From assembly GCA_900552555.1 (NCBI GenBank), contig URZW01000016.1:1-33652 (forward strand): a DNA stretch of 33,652 bases, in the 5' to 3' direction. Position numbers and translations under genes: made by a program. The notes beneath the pieces were generated by a model. It worked only from the letters and a program-made list of their open reading frames with translations, did no database searches and had not been told where the DNA came from. This DNA comes from an uncultured Clostridium sp. GTDB taxonomy: Bacteria; Bacillota; Clostridia; TANB77; CAG-508. Below, one piece after another: positions 9,208-17,674 of the stretch; the first letter of the stretch is position 1, and each line of letters opens with the position of its first letter.

Positions 9208-10871
9208 TCAATTAACCATAAAATAATTAAATTGTGATGATTTACTCCATTCATAAGAACTCCATAAATCTGTACCTTTACTTCCTGGATCAACAATATT
9301 TACATTGTTTCCATTCACTCCAGTAATAGCAACCCAATGTTGATTCCCTGGTGTTGCACCTTTCACTTCTATAGTCAAATAATATACTTGATTATAATAT
9401 TGTGTTATTAGTGCAAGTTTTTCAGTTCTTGATTTTCCTCTTAAGTTAACATTACCATTATATTTAAAATTAGGAACTGCTTTAGTAACACCAGCATATT
9501 GAAGATTTCCCTTTATATCAAAAGCATTATTTGTATTTAGTGCTTCCAAAAAAGTACCTGGATTAAACGGAGTTATAGTTGTATTGCAACCGGATTTTTC
9601 TATTAAAATTGATATGGAAGTAACCAAACATCCTATTTGTCCAAGTGTACTATTAGTATTTCCGTTTTTTATATTTGACCAACTTTGACCATTTTGTCGC
9701 CATGATATATATTCTCCAGAGTCAACATTACCATAAATAGCTCCATTCCATAGTGCAGCATATTTTTGGCTAGACAATTCATTATATTGTTTTAATTGAT
9801 TAGCATTAAAACAATATTCCATTTTCATCTGTTCAGTTGTTTTTGAGATAAGTTTTATACGCAATACTCTTTTCTCAACTTATTTAGGTAATTCATTAGT
9901 ATTAATACCTTGTTCAATGACCTTTTCTGTTTTAACTTCAGATGAAATATTATTCATATTCCAAAATATTTCTTTAAAAGTCTTTTTCTTCTCTTCATTC
10001 ATGGTCATAACTTCTTGGTCGTTGACGCCTTTTGATTCTTTTATAGTGTAAACGAGCAACACATCTTTCCACAAAGCCATTCTACCCTCTAGTATATAGT
10101 CATCATGTGGATTCTCATCTTGAATATTTTGCAATCTATCAGCAAATTCTTGATTACATTCTGCTACTACCTCTTTCACAGTTAGAGAATTAGTACTTGC
10201 TTTTTCACTAGATAAAAAAAGCCAAATATAGAACTGCATAACATGGCTACTAAACAAACAACTAAGATTATTGCAACTGCCAACCACCCTCCTGCCATAA
10301 TAGCTGTAATCAGAGCCTTTGTACTAATAACTATTTCTTTTATTGCTAATATTATTGCTTTAATTGCCATCCTAATTCCCTTAATAGTCGATTTAGCAAT
10401 TTCTTTTGCTATTTGCATTGCTCTTTTACTTACTTTAACACTTTCTTTGGTCATTTTTTGAGTTTTTAATGTGGTATCTTTACTTGTTTTTATAGCTATC
10501 TTACTATTTTTTATAGTTGATTTCCCAGTTTTAATAGTATCTTTTGCTAATCTTTTAGCCTTTTGCTTATTTTTAAATTCTTTAATTTTAATTTTTGATT
10601 TTATAATATTTTCTCTTGTCTCCTTGAATGATTTTTTTCCATTCTTATTAAATTGAGTAGCAATGGTACTAGCAGTTATGCTACTAGCACCTGTTATTGC
10701 ATTACTACCATAATCAATAGTATTTTCTTCATTATTATTTTTGTTAGAATTATCTTTCAATTTTTCTTTTGTGCTAACAATATTATCTTTTAGATTTTTA
10801 GTTCCTACTACTGCTTTGTTTAAAGTCTTTATTGTTTTAGGTTTAGAGTCTTTTGTTTTTATATTAGCCAA
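9208..10871 (-). pseudogene. Broken CD1108-type conjugative-element hydrolase (C39-like peptidase domain at the end)
   Basis: Three open stretches that together read as one protein of the CD1108 family, the membrane-anchored cell-wall hydrolase that follows virB4 in Clostridial conjugative elements. Start is TTG at 10871 behind GGTGG. Part 1 (10871 to about 10220): Lys/Ser/Thr-rich region and one membrane helix (MAGGWLAVAIILVVCLVAML). A one-base loss in an A/T run (plus-strand A7, 10214-10220) shifts the frame; part 2 continues with EKASTNSLTVKEVVAECNQE. An in-frame TAA (9880-9882) interrupts; part 3 carries on as VLRIKLISKTTEQMKMEYCF and ends in a papain-like C39-type domain (Cys in GCLVTSIS, His in GNQHWVAI, Asp in NIVDPGS). 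Seen: frameshift and stop. Inferred: non-functional in this genome, unless the C-terminal part is translated alone from TTG at 9864. Confidence 0.85.
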
Positions 10872-10888
10872 TATTTACCACCTGCTTT

Positions 10889-12471
10889 CTATTCACCTTC
10901 TCCAGGTTTTGTAGTCATCAACTTATAAAGTTTTGTATTAGTTGGGAATTTATTTATAAATGGAATTAACGAACTACCCACTTTTAGTAATCCTTGTCCT
11001 ACACCAACATTAGTTATATATCCCATTTGCAACTCAGATATATTTAATAACTTTGAAAGTTCAATTCTATCAGTACTTGCTTGATTTAACATCACTATAA
11101 ATTCAGAGTTTGCAAGCATTGTTCTTTCAGCATGACTTTGAAGTAAATCATCTACATTTTGAGTTATACCTGTACAATATGCTCCATACTTTCTTACTCT
11201 TTTCCATAAGGTAAATATAAAGTTTGCCGAATATTCATGTTGAAATAATAAGTAAATTTCATCAATAAAAATAAAGGTATTTCTACCTTTTGCTCTATTC
11301 TCTGTTATTCTATTTAATATACTATCTAAAACCAATAACATTCCAATAGGTTGTAATTGCTTTCCTAAATCTAGAATGTCATAGCAAATTAATCTACTAT
11401 TAGTATTCACATTGGTTTGTTTTGCAAAAGTATTTAAACCACCATTTGTAAATAATTCTATCGCAAGTGCTATTTCTTTGGCTTCTGGTTCAGTTTGTTT
11501 TAAAAGTTATTCTCTAAAATCTTGTAGCGTTGGTGGTGTTCCCATATAATTTCCTTGCTGAAAATGTCTATATACAGAAGCAGTACACCTGTCTATTATT
11601 GATTTTTGTTTTAGTCCTAGATTATTACCACCAATTAACTGCTCACACAATGATAATATAAATTCTGATTTTAATATTACAGGGTTTGCACCATCACCAT
11701 ATTCACTATTCATATCCATTGCATTAATATGTTTATCACTTGTCGCTGATATATGAATAACTTCTCCTCCTAATGCTTTGACAAGTCTTGATTCTTCTCT
11801 TTCGGGATCTATCAAAATTACATCTGCATTAGGATTTCTTAATATTACAGATACAATTTTGTTTTTAGCAGTAAAAGATTTTCCACTTCCAGAAACTCCA
11901 AGTATGAAACTATTACCATTTAATAATTGCTTTCTGTCTGCGATTATCATATTTTTGCTTATAACATTTTGTCCATAATAAATACCATTTTCATGATTTA
12001 TTTCTTGTACTCTAAAGGGCATAAATACTGCTAAACTTTCAGTAGTTAGTGTTCTTAAAGCATCTATCTTTCTAACTCCAAATGGCATTGCCGTATTTAA
12101 TCCATCCATTTGCTGTTATTTAAGAATAGCAAGCTGACATAAATGTTTTCTTGCAGTAGTTAATAAACTTTCAGTATCATTATCCAACTGTTCTTTAGTA
12201 ATCTTCGATTAACAATTGTAAGTTTAGTAGTTGCACCAGTGTCAAAAGAATTAAGAAGTTCCGAATATTCTAAGAACATGCCTTCTTTATCATTTCTGCT
12301 TTCTACTGCATAATTTATATCAGAAAACCTATAACACTTAGAATACTTATTTTTTCCAACTAAAAATATTCCATCTTCCCATATTCTATTAACTGGAATC
12401 ACATCTTGTACTCCCTTTGGAACTACAAACTCTTCTTTATCTTGTTTAAATAACATCTTTAATGTTTTCAT
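10889..12471 (-). pseudogene. virB4: Broken virB4-like conjugation ATPase
   Basis: Remnant of the VirB4/TraE-type ATPase that powers the type IV secretion channel of conjugative elements. It begins at ATG 12471 with a ribosome-binding site (AAGGAGG). The N-terminal part (IPVNRIWEDGIFLVGKNKYS, LLNSFDTGATTKLTIVNRR) runs to about 12203. There the frame changes and the text jumps to a TKEQLDNDTESLLTTARKHL segment that in intact relatives lies some 250 residues later, so an internal out-of-frame deletion is inferred. Two in-frame TAA stops follow, at 12116-12118 (before QQMDGLNTAMPFG) and 11507-11509 (after LQDFRE). Walker A (GVSGSGKSFTAKN) and a DPERE segment survive in the middle part; the end (FIDEIYLLFQHEYSANF to KPGEGE) is complete. 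It cannot yield a working ATPase. Confidence 0.9.
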
Positions 12472-12474
12472 GAA

Positions 12475-12543
12475 TTAGTATTCCTCCTTTTTTAATTTTT
12501 CCTTAAACATTTCATAGTAGAAATTAGTTGGCTTGAAAGATAA
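12475..12543 (-). pseudogene. C-terminal tail of a PrgI-family conjugative-element protein
   Basis: Reading back from TAA at 12475-12477, the frame encodes FKPTNFYYEMFKEKLKKEEY. This matches the usual end of PrgI-family membrane proteins (FKxTNxYYE), which lie directly upstream of virB4 in Tn916/CTn-type elements. The coding sequence is cut off at the border of the IS200-like element around 12545, and the N-terminal part does not continue on the other side. It overlaps the ribosome-binding site of virB4. Confidence 0.6.
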
Positions 12544-12544
12544 T

Positions 12545-13260
12545 CACAACCAACCGTTAAACGGGTGGTTTGTTTACCCCTATAAGGGGATATTGTTACA
12601 TGTTTGCTGCTGAAGTAGCTAGCTTTTCACTCCGTTCAAGCCTGTGGCATTGACTACTTTAGCAAACTCTTAAAAGGGTTATACTTTTCTCTTTTAGTTA
12701 ATTTGTCTTCTATTATGTTCTCATTTTCTTGCTCTTTTATATATTTTCTTATTGTTGATTCATTTAATCCTACTGTACTTACATAATATCCTGTTGCACA
12801 GAAGTTTCTTCTGTCTAATTTATATCTTAATTCTCCATGATGTTCAAATATCATCATTGCACTTTTTCCCTTCAAATATCCCATAAAACTTGATATACTT
12901 ATTTTTGGTGGTATTGATAATAATAAGTGTACATGGTCAGGCATCATATGTCCTTCTATTATTTCTACACCTTTCCACTTACATAAGTCTTTTATATATT
13001 TTTGTATATCCTCTCTTAACTTATGATATATTATTTTCTCCTATATTAGGTATAAATACTATATGATATTTGCACATCCATTTAGAATGTGATAAACTAT
13101 TTGCCATAAGGCATCTCTCCTTTCATGATATATTAGGCTTGAACACCTTTATTATATCATATTGAGATGTCTTTTTCTGTAAGCTTTCAACTCGCACCTG
13201 CCTAGCAGGTGGTTAACTGTTTCGAATGCTTTGCATTCTCAACTCACTAAAGTGTTAATT
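12545..13260 (-). mobile_element. IS200-type insertion sequence (IS200/IS605 family), single tnpA
   Basis: A unit of roughly 715 bases with one transposase gene and no terminal inverted repeats, but with subterminal hairpins at both ends as in IS200/IS605 elements. Hairpins: 12548-12570 (AACCAACCG/CGGGTGGTT with one G-T pair), a short CCCC/GGGG hairpin at 12577-12590, 13195-13211 (CACCTGC/GCAGGTG, loop CTA) and 13224-13238 (GAATGC/GCATTC). Exact ends and the tetranucleotide target are not certain. It lies between a sugar-transferase remnant and the PrgI tail. Confidence 0.75.
12654..13107 (-). pseudogene. tnpA: Frameshifted IS200 TnpA transposase (Y1, HUH type)
   Basis: The gene begins at ATG 13107 behind GGAGAG and encodes MANSLSHSKWMCKYHIVFIP, the typical TnpA start. 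Near 13045-13065 two bases are missing from a region that should read PKYRRKIIY, so translation runs into a stop (ISK position at about 13021) and the rest continues in another frame: LREDIQKYIKDLCKWKGVEIIEGH, MMPDHVHLLLSIPPKIS and YYVSTVGLNESTIRKYIKEQ. The HVH metal-binding pair and the catalytic tyrosine region are present in the second part. Full length would be about 150 residues, normal for IS200. The element is probably unable to move by itself, though ends could be moved by a related TnpA. Confidence 0.85.
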
Positions 13261-13331
13261 TTTTATATGAATTAAAAATGGGATAAAAAAAAAGAGACAC
13301 AAAATACATTATTCCTCATTATAGTTTGATA

Positions 13332-13475
13332 CTACTTTGCACCTATTTTAAATAACACTGCTGCTATTGTTAAGAATACACACTTAATATCTAATATTAA
13401 ATTACAATTTTTACAATAGAACTATTCTAATTCAAGTCTTCTTTCATAAGTAGTAGCTGACCTTCCGTTTGCGGT
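13332..13475 (-). pseudogene. C-terminal remnant of a second polysaccharide sugar transferase
   Basis: Reading on the minus strand the frame gives NGRSATTYERRLELE, a TAG stop, then FYCKNCNLILDIKCVFLTIA and VLFKIGAK, ending at TAG 13332-13334. NGR followed by an acidic helix and then LDIKxxFLT is the end of bacterial sugar transferases (the family of undecaprenyl-phosphate sugar phosphotransferases). The upstream side is joined directly to the broken dehydrogenase gene at about 13475, so the first three quarters of the gene are missing. Called from motif memory, without a database search. Confidence 0.6.
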
Positions 13476-14237
13476 TCAATATCCACCATAACCAAATGAA
13501 GGATTATTATAATGATTTCCTATTCTTTGGTCTAATCCAACACCTTGTATTATATCCTTTGTATTTAATCCTTTTATTTCTGCATATGTATCTAATTCAT
13601 TAAAATATACTACTCTTAATGCTAAATATGTATTTGCAAATAGTTTTACTGCTTCTGCTTCTGTACTATTCATAAATAAAGTTTCTACATCTGGTTTTAA
13701 AGATGCTTCTTTTAATAAACTTGCAAATTCTTTACCTTTTTCTCCTTTATCTCCCACTATAATTCTTGAAGGATATAAATTATCATATAGTGCCTTTTCT
13801 TCTCTTAAGAATTCAGGACTAAAGAATATTCTGTCTGTTACATATTCTTCTCTAATTTTTTCTATATATCCTACTGGTATAGTTGATTTTACAACCATTG
13901 TTATATTTTTATCATTCATTGATAATACTTTTTCTATTATGTCTTCAACACTTGATGTATCAAAAAAGTTTTTTCTTCATCATAATTTGTTGGAGTACTT
14001 ATAATTACAAATTCTGCACCTTCAAATGCTTCTTTATAGTCCAATGTTGCTTTCAAATTTAATTCTTTTTCTTTGAAATATTTTTTTCTATATATTCATC
14101 TTGAATTGGTGAAATTCTATTATTAATTTTTTTACTTTTTCTGGTACAACATCTAATGCTATTACCTCATTTTTTTGACTTAATAATGTTGCTAATGATA
14201 AGCCAACATATCCTGTTCCTGCTACTGCAATTTTCAT
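13476..14237 (-). pseudogene. Broken UDP-glucose 6-dehydrogenase-family gene
   Basis: Nucleotide-sugar dehydrogenase remnant. It starts at ATG 14237 with MKIAVAGTGYVGLSLATLLS (Rossmann GxGYVG motif). Three frameshifts follow, near 14131, in an A-run at about 14081 and in an A-run at about 13970, each explainable by loss of one base (the first possibly four). The long in-frame remainder has KSTIPVGYI, FSPEFLREEKALYDNLYPSR and KLFANTYLALRVVYFNELDT. The text stops at NPSFGYGGY, just before the catalytic cysteine (normally GYGGYC-LPKD), where it is fused to a sugar-transferase tail. In intact form it would make UDP-glucuronate or a related uronic acid for the polymer. With the catalytic Cys lost the gene is dead. 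Confidence 0.88.
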
Positions 14238-14655
14238 TATTTTATTTTTCCTATCTTTTTTGCTGGAATCCCAGCCCAAATCTCATTTTTATTAGTACTT
14301 TTTGTGAGTACAGCATTTGCTCCAATTATTGTATTTTCTTCAATTGTTAAAATTCCCTCTTTGCATAGGACTTTGCAACCTGCTCCTAAAATGGCTCCCT
14401 TTTGATAATTATTTTATCAAATTTACTTTCTTTCTATATCTGCCCTTCCAATAGTTACATTTTGGTATATTTTCACATTATCTTCTATTATTGTATTGAG
14501 ATGAATAACTGTACCATAGGAATTGTATGGAAATTTAACGTTTTTCCTATTTTTACCGTTGACGGTATATCGATTCCTTTATTTTGTAAATACTTATGTA
14601 TAATTTTATTCATAATTTTGTTTCCTCTTAATTTTAAAATATTATCAACTTTCAT
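14237..14655 (-). pseudogene. Broken hexapeptide-repeat acetyltransferase (serine acetyltransferase-like)
   Basis: Start ATG at 14655 has TTGGAGG upstream and follows the sugar transferase by 15 bases. The translation MKVDNILKLRGNKI... KIGKNVKFPYNSYGTVIHLN, NVTIGRADIERK runs to a stop near 14421. Between there and about 14405 the text is out of frame with three stops; restoring three bases (two and one) gives a smooth join to KGAILGAGCKVL, TIEENTIIGANAVLTKS and the family ending IWAGIPAKKIGKIK. Isoleucine-patch hexapeptides and the AGIPAK end identify a left-handed beta-helix acetyltransferase. Its stop overlaps the dehydrogenase ATG (TAATG). Intact relatives acetylate a sugar or serine in polysaccharide loci. 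Too short for its own entry in simple gene finders because of the break. Confidence 0.75.
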
Positions 14656-14669
14656 CTTTCCTCCAATAA

Positions 14670-15431
14670 TTATATTGCTCCCTCTTTTTTCACAACTTTC
14701 AAAACAGTCTTTGCAAGTAATTTTAAATCCGTCTTCAAGCTCTTCTTTTTATTATACTCATAATCCATCCTCAATCTATCCTCAAAAGTAACATCATTTC
14801 TACCGGCAATTTGCCAATATCCTGTAACTCCAGGTCTAGTCTGAATAATGCAATCATAATATTCGCCCATATCCTCTTTTTCTCTTGGAAGATACGGTCT
14901 AGGTCCAACCAAACTCATATCACCTTTTAAGACATTTATAAATTGTGGAAATTCATCAAGGCTTATTCTTCTTATAAAATTTCCTACTTTTGTAATTCTT
15001 GGGTCATTTTTTAATTTTTTATATTTTTTATATTCTTTTCTAGCCTCTTCGTTTTCTTCTAAATATTTATGTAATTTTTCATCTGCTCCAATAACCATTG
15101 ATCTGTATTTATACATTTTAAATACTTTACCATTTTTGCCTATTCTCAATTGGTCATAAAATATTGGGCCATCATTTTCATGCATTGCAATTCTAGTTAC
15201 GTATATTATAATTGTTAATGGTATTAGTGCTATTGTTCCTACTAGACCTCCACAAATATCTATTATTCTTTTTATAACATTCTCTAATTTTTTCTTTATT
15301 TTATTTTTACTTTTTTCTATTGTGATACTAACTGGTATTTCATTTTTTACAACTTCATTTTCTAATGCAATGTTGCAATTTTTCATTCCATTCATATCCA
15401 CTTTAAATCCCCCTATTAACGTTTTTTTCAT
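14670..15431 (-). CDS. Priming sugar-phosphate transferase (undecaprenyl-phosphate type)
   Basis: Intact protein of 253 residues. A polar N-terminus of about 50 residues precedes one membrane helix (IIDICGGLVGTIALIPLTII) and the cytoplasmic catalytic domain of the bacterial sugar transferase family: DGPIFYDQLRIGKNGKVFKM, YKYRSMV, DPRITKVGNFIRRISLDEFP, FINVLKGDMSLVGPRP, and TRPGVTGYWQIAGRND. Such enzymes start a repeat unit by moving a sugar-1-phosphate from a UDP-sugar to undecaprenyl phosphate. It is the first gene of the locus, behind a promoter at 15450-15478. The leader is very short and no good ribosome-binding site precedes 15431; inner ATGs at 15395 or 15386 are possible. It is the only priming enzyme still complete in the window. 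Confidence 0.9.
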   Translation of the reverse strand: MKKTLIGGFKVDMNGMKNCNIALENEVVKNEIPVSITIEKSKNKIKKKLENVIKRIIDICGGLVGTIALIPLTIIIYVTRIAMHENDGPIFYDQLRIGKNGKVFKMYKYRSMVIGADEKLHKYLEENEEARKEYKKYKKLKNDPRITKVGNFIRRISLDEFPQFINVLKGDMSLVGPRPYLPREKEDMGEYYDCIIQTRPGVTGYWQIAGRNDVTFEDRLRMDYEYNKKKSLKTDLKLLAKTVLKVVKKEGAI

Positions 15432-15449
15432 CAGACAACTCTATTTTAA

Positions 15450-15478
15450 ATTATATAATACTTTATTTAAAAAATCAA
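15450..15478 (-). promoter_or_regulatory. Promoter of the priming transferase gene
   Basis: Minus-strand TTGATT (15473-15478), 17-base spacer, TATAAT (15450-15455). The start codon at 15431 would lie only about 12 bases after the transcription start. An inverted repeat GCACTA/TAGTGC lies upstream at about 15545-15567. Confidence 0.55.
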
Positions 15479-15596
15479 TTATTTTCGTTGTTTTTTTGCA
15501 TTTTTCTTGTTTTTTCCATTGGTTTTAGGCAACAATATTATACGCACTATTAGTATTACTTAGTGCTGAATATAATATTTCTGCCTTGCAATTCAT

Positions 15597-16103
15597 TTAT
15601 ATTTCTTGTTTTCCGTCTTCTAATTTGTGTTCTTTTATTGTTATTATTATTTTTTTAACTAGCATATAAAGTCCTATTCCAAACAATACTCCTAAAGTAT
15701 CTATGCACACATCTTTTGGGGATGCAGTTCTTCCATTTGAAAACATTTGATGGAGTTCATCTGATGTTGCATATAAGCATCCAAAAAGCATTGTTATTCC
15801 TATTTGTTTTTCAAAACTTATTTTTGTGTATGTGTTAATAAATCCTAAAGCATTTATTCCTAATATTGTGTATATTGAAAAATGTGCTAATTTTCTTACA
15901 ACAAATTGGCAATTTTCTATTAATTCTTCTTTTTCTGTTTCGTTTAAATTATTTGTAATTCCTGTTATTTCAACTATTTTTCTTACTAATCCTCTACTTG
16001 TTAGTACTGATTTTTCTCCGTTTTGATTTGAAAATATAAATATTATTATGCATGTTGCTATTGTTAAAATTGCAAATATTGTTCTTTTTATGTTTAAATT
16101 CAT
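15597..16103 (-). CDS. VanZ-like family membrane protein
   Basis: A protein of 168 residues with four hydrophobic segments. The family motifs are plain: RKLAHFSIYTILG (about 70-82), then YATSDELHQMFSNGRTASPK and DVCIDTLGVLFGIG. VanZ-like proteins are small membrane proteins often near wall genes; VanZ gives low-level teicoplanin resistance in enterococci, but the role of most relatives is unknown. The ATG is preceded by CAAGGAGAAACAA. It follows the LCP gene after a putative terminator. Confidence 0.85.
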   Translation of the reverse strand: MNLNIKRTIFAILTIATCIIIFIFSNQNGEKSVLTSRGLVRKIVEITGITNNLNETEKEELIENCQFVVRKLAHFSIYTILGINALGFINTYTKISFEKQIGITMLFGCLYATSDELHQMFSNGRTASPKDVCIDTLGVLFGIGLYMLVKKIIITIKEHKLEDGKQEI

Positions 16104-16128
16104 TTTGTTTCTCCTTGAATTTTGTTAT

Positions 16129-16155
16129 AAAAAAACCCTATAAGTTTATATAGAG
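16129..16155 (-). terminator. Terminator behind the LCP gene
   Basis: Minus-strand stem CTCTATA/TATAGGG with one G-T pair, six-base loop, then seven Ts. It lies 35 bases after the LCP stop and just before the VanZ-like gene. Confidence 0.5.
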
Positions 16156-16189
16156 CTTTCTATGTTATAAGAATTTACTTTTCTTATTA

Positions 16190-17227
16190 TTATTTTGTAT
16201 ATCCTGTTTTCTTTATAATGCTTTCACTTATTGATTTTACTATATCTGATGGTGTGTAGTTTTCTTCTCCAAATGCTTCTTTGTGTAATTGTGTAACATT
16301 TGATTCTAGTGTAATTGGTATTCCGTACCATCTATCCATTGTTTTTCCTTTTGTATCATATGGCCATCCTATGCTTTCTGTAACTTTGTATTTTGACATA
16401 CTTGGTACCATTGATATTATATCTGTTGCTGATATATTTGTATAAACATGTGGTAATATTTTGTCAGCGAATGAGTTTATTTCATTTAGATTTTTTGTTT
16501 TTAATTTACTAAACATCGCTTCAATTACTGTTCTCATTCTTTCTGTTCTTTTATAGTCTCCACCGTCTGTGTATCTTATTCTAGAATATGCAACTGCTTG
16601 TACTCCATCTACTGTATATGTTCCTGGTTCTGTTATGTGTTTAGATGTTTTTCCTGTTACCTTTGATGTTTCGTCTATATATCCATTTATATATTTTATT
16701 TCATCTGATGTTATTGTTAATTGAACTCCTCCTAATTGGTCAACTGCTTCTGCTACTGAGTCAAAGTTTACTGTTACAAATTCGTTTATATTCAAGTCTA
16801 AATTTGTGTTTAGTGTTTTTACTGCAAGTGGTGCTTCTCCATATGAGTATGCGTGTGTTATTTTGTCTAGTCCATGCCCTTCGATATTTACATATGTATC
16901 TCTATATACTGATATTAATTTTATTGCTCCTGTTTCATTGTTTATACTTGCTATTATAATGCAGTCACTTCTGTTTCCTACTCCATAATCGTCTGATCTA
17001 CTGTCTACTCCAAATATTGCTATGTTTCTGTATCCTGTTAGATTTTTTGCAGTTGTTTCTGTTATTCCCAAGTCTTTGTCTGATGGTAGTTCTACTTTTT
17101 GTATTTTATCTAATTTTCCTTTTACATAGAAAAATGCTACGCCTATTATTAACGCTAATATTATTAATAGTACTATTATTATTTTTAAAAATACGCTTAA
17201 TTTTCTTTTTTCTTTTCTTTCTGACAT
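16190..17227 (-). CDS. LCP (LytR-CpsA-Psr) family cell-wall ligase
   Basis: A 345-residue protein with a short Lys/Arg-rich cytoplasmic tail, one membrane anchor (about residues 12-32) and an extracellular LCP domain. Domain motifs: NIAIFGVDSRSD near residue 67, NRSDCIIIASINNETGAI, LISVYRDTYVNI, a DKITHAYSYGEA stretch, NFDSVAEAVDQLGGV, and YSRIRYTDGGDYKRTERMRT with the Arg residues that bind the polyprenyl-pyrophosphate. These enzymes transfer lipid-linked wall teichoic acid or capsule to peptidoglycan. It sits a few genes from the polysaccharide locus and could attach its product to the wall. The ATG has AAGGAAC upstream. Confidence 0.92.
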   Translation of the reverse strand: MSERKEKRKLSVFLKIIIVLLIILALIIGVAFFYVKGKLDKIQKVELPSDKDLGITETTAKNLTGYRNIAIFGVDSRSDDYGVGNRSDCIIIASINNETGAIKLISVYRDTYVNIEGHGLDKITHAYSYGEAPLAVKTLNTNLDLNINEFVTVNFDSVAEAVDQLGGVQLTITSDEIKYINGYIDETSKVTGKTSKHITEPGTYTVDGVQAVAYSRIRYTDGGDYKRTERMRTVIEAMFSKLKTKNLNEINSFADKILPHVYTNISATDIISMVPSMSKYKVTESIGWPYDTKGKTMDRWYGIPITLESNVTQLHKEAFGEENYTPSDIVKSISESIIKKTGYTK

Positions 17228-17275
17228 TATAAGTTCCTTCTTTCTTTTTATAATTTTTTATTTTAGTCTATAAAC

Positions 17276-17305
17276 ATTATATTGTTACATATGTTAGCCT
17301 TTTAA
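17276..17305 (-). promoter_or_regulatory. Possible promoter of the LCP gene
   Basis: Minus-strand TTAAAA (17300-17305), 18-base spacer, TATAAT (17276-17281), about 40 bases before the LCP ribosome-binding site. The minus-35 box matches only four of six consensus bases. Confidence 0.35.
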
Positions 17306-17646
17306 CTTGATGCCCATCTGAACATTTTTATATCATTATATTTTTTTAATACTTGCTTATATTTTTCGTATTCTTCGTCCCATAATTCTTCTGGTACTTT
17401 ATCAAATGCTGTAAATATTTTTTCCGCTTCTGCTAGGTATATTACTTGTTCTTGTGGCGACATTGATTGATATTGTTTTGCAAATCTATATAGCTTGTCT
17501 AACATTTGGTTTGCTTCTATAAAGTCCCAAAAGTCTTTTACTTTAATTCCTAATAGTTTTATTTGTGTTATTGCAAATAGAATTAATGCTACTATTAAAA
17601 ATATTAATATATATACTACTAATAATAATGTTTTCATTTTTTCCAC
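17302..17646 (-). CDS. Small membrane protein of unknown function
   Basis: A protein of 114 residues not recognised as any named family. It has an N-terminal membrane helix (about residues 5-28), then an acidic/aromatic cytoplasmic or external helical part with SPQEQVIYLAEAEKIFTAFD and VPEELWDEEYEKYK. It has its own good promoter (17675-17703), a GGTGG ribosome-binding site and lies between cysS and the LCP gene. Its Glu/Tyr-rich helices suggest a protein-protein contact, but no function can be assigned. Confidence 0.7.
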   Translation of the reverse strand: MEKMKTLLLVVYILIFLIVALILFAITQIKLLGIKVKDFWDFIEANQMLDKLYRFAKQYQSMSPQEQVIYLAEAEKIFTAFDKVPEELWDEEYEKYKQVLKKYNDIKMFRWASS

Positions 17647-17674
17647 CTTTTAGTTTTTCTATTGTACTTACCAA

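Noticed and set aside
14088..14279. Start of the dehydrogenase at 14279 (MGWDSSKKDRKNK...)
   Set aside because: These first 14 codons are the out-of-frame end of the acetyltransferase (AGIPAKKIGKIK in its own frame); the true start is ATG 14237.
9208..14655. Explaining all breaks as sequencing errors in A/T runs
   Set aside because: Several single-base losses are in such runs and cannot be excluded one by one, but the nonsense codons, the virB4 deletion and the gene-to-gene fusion at 13475 cannot come from this, and long genes outside the region keep their frames through many similar runs.
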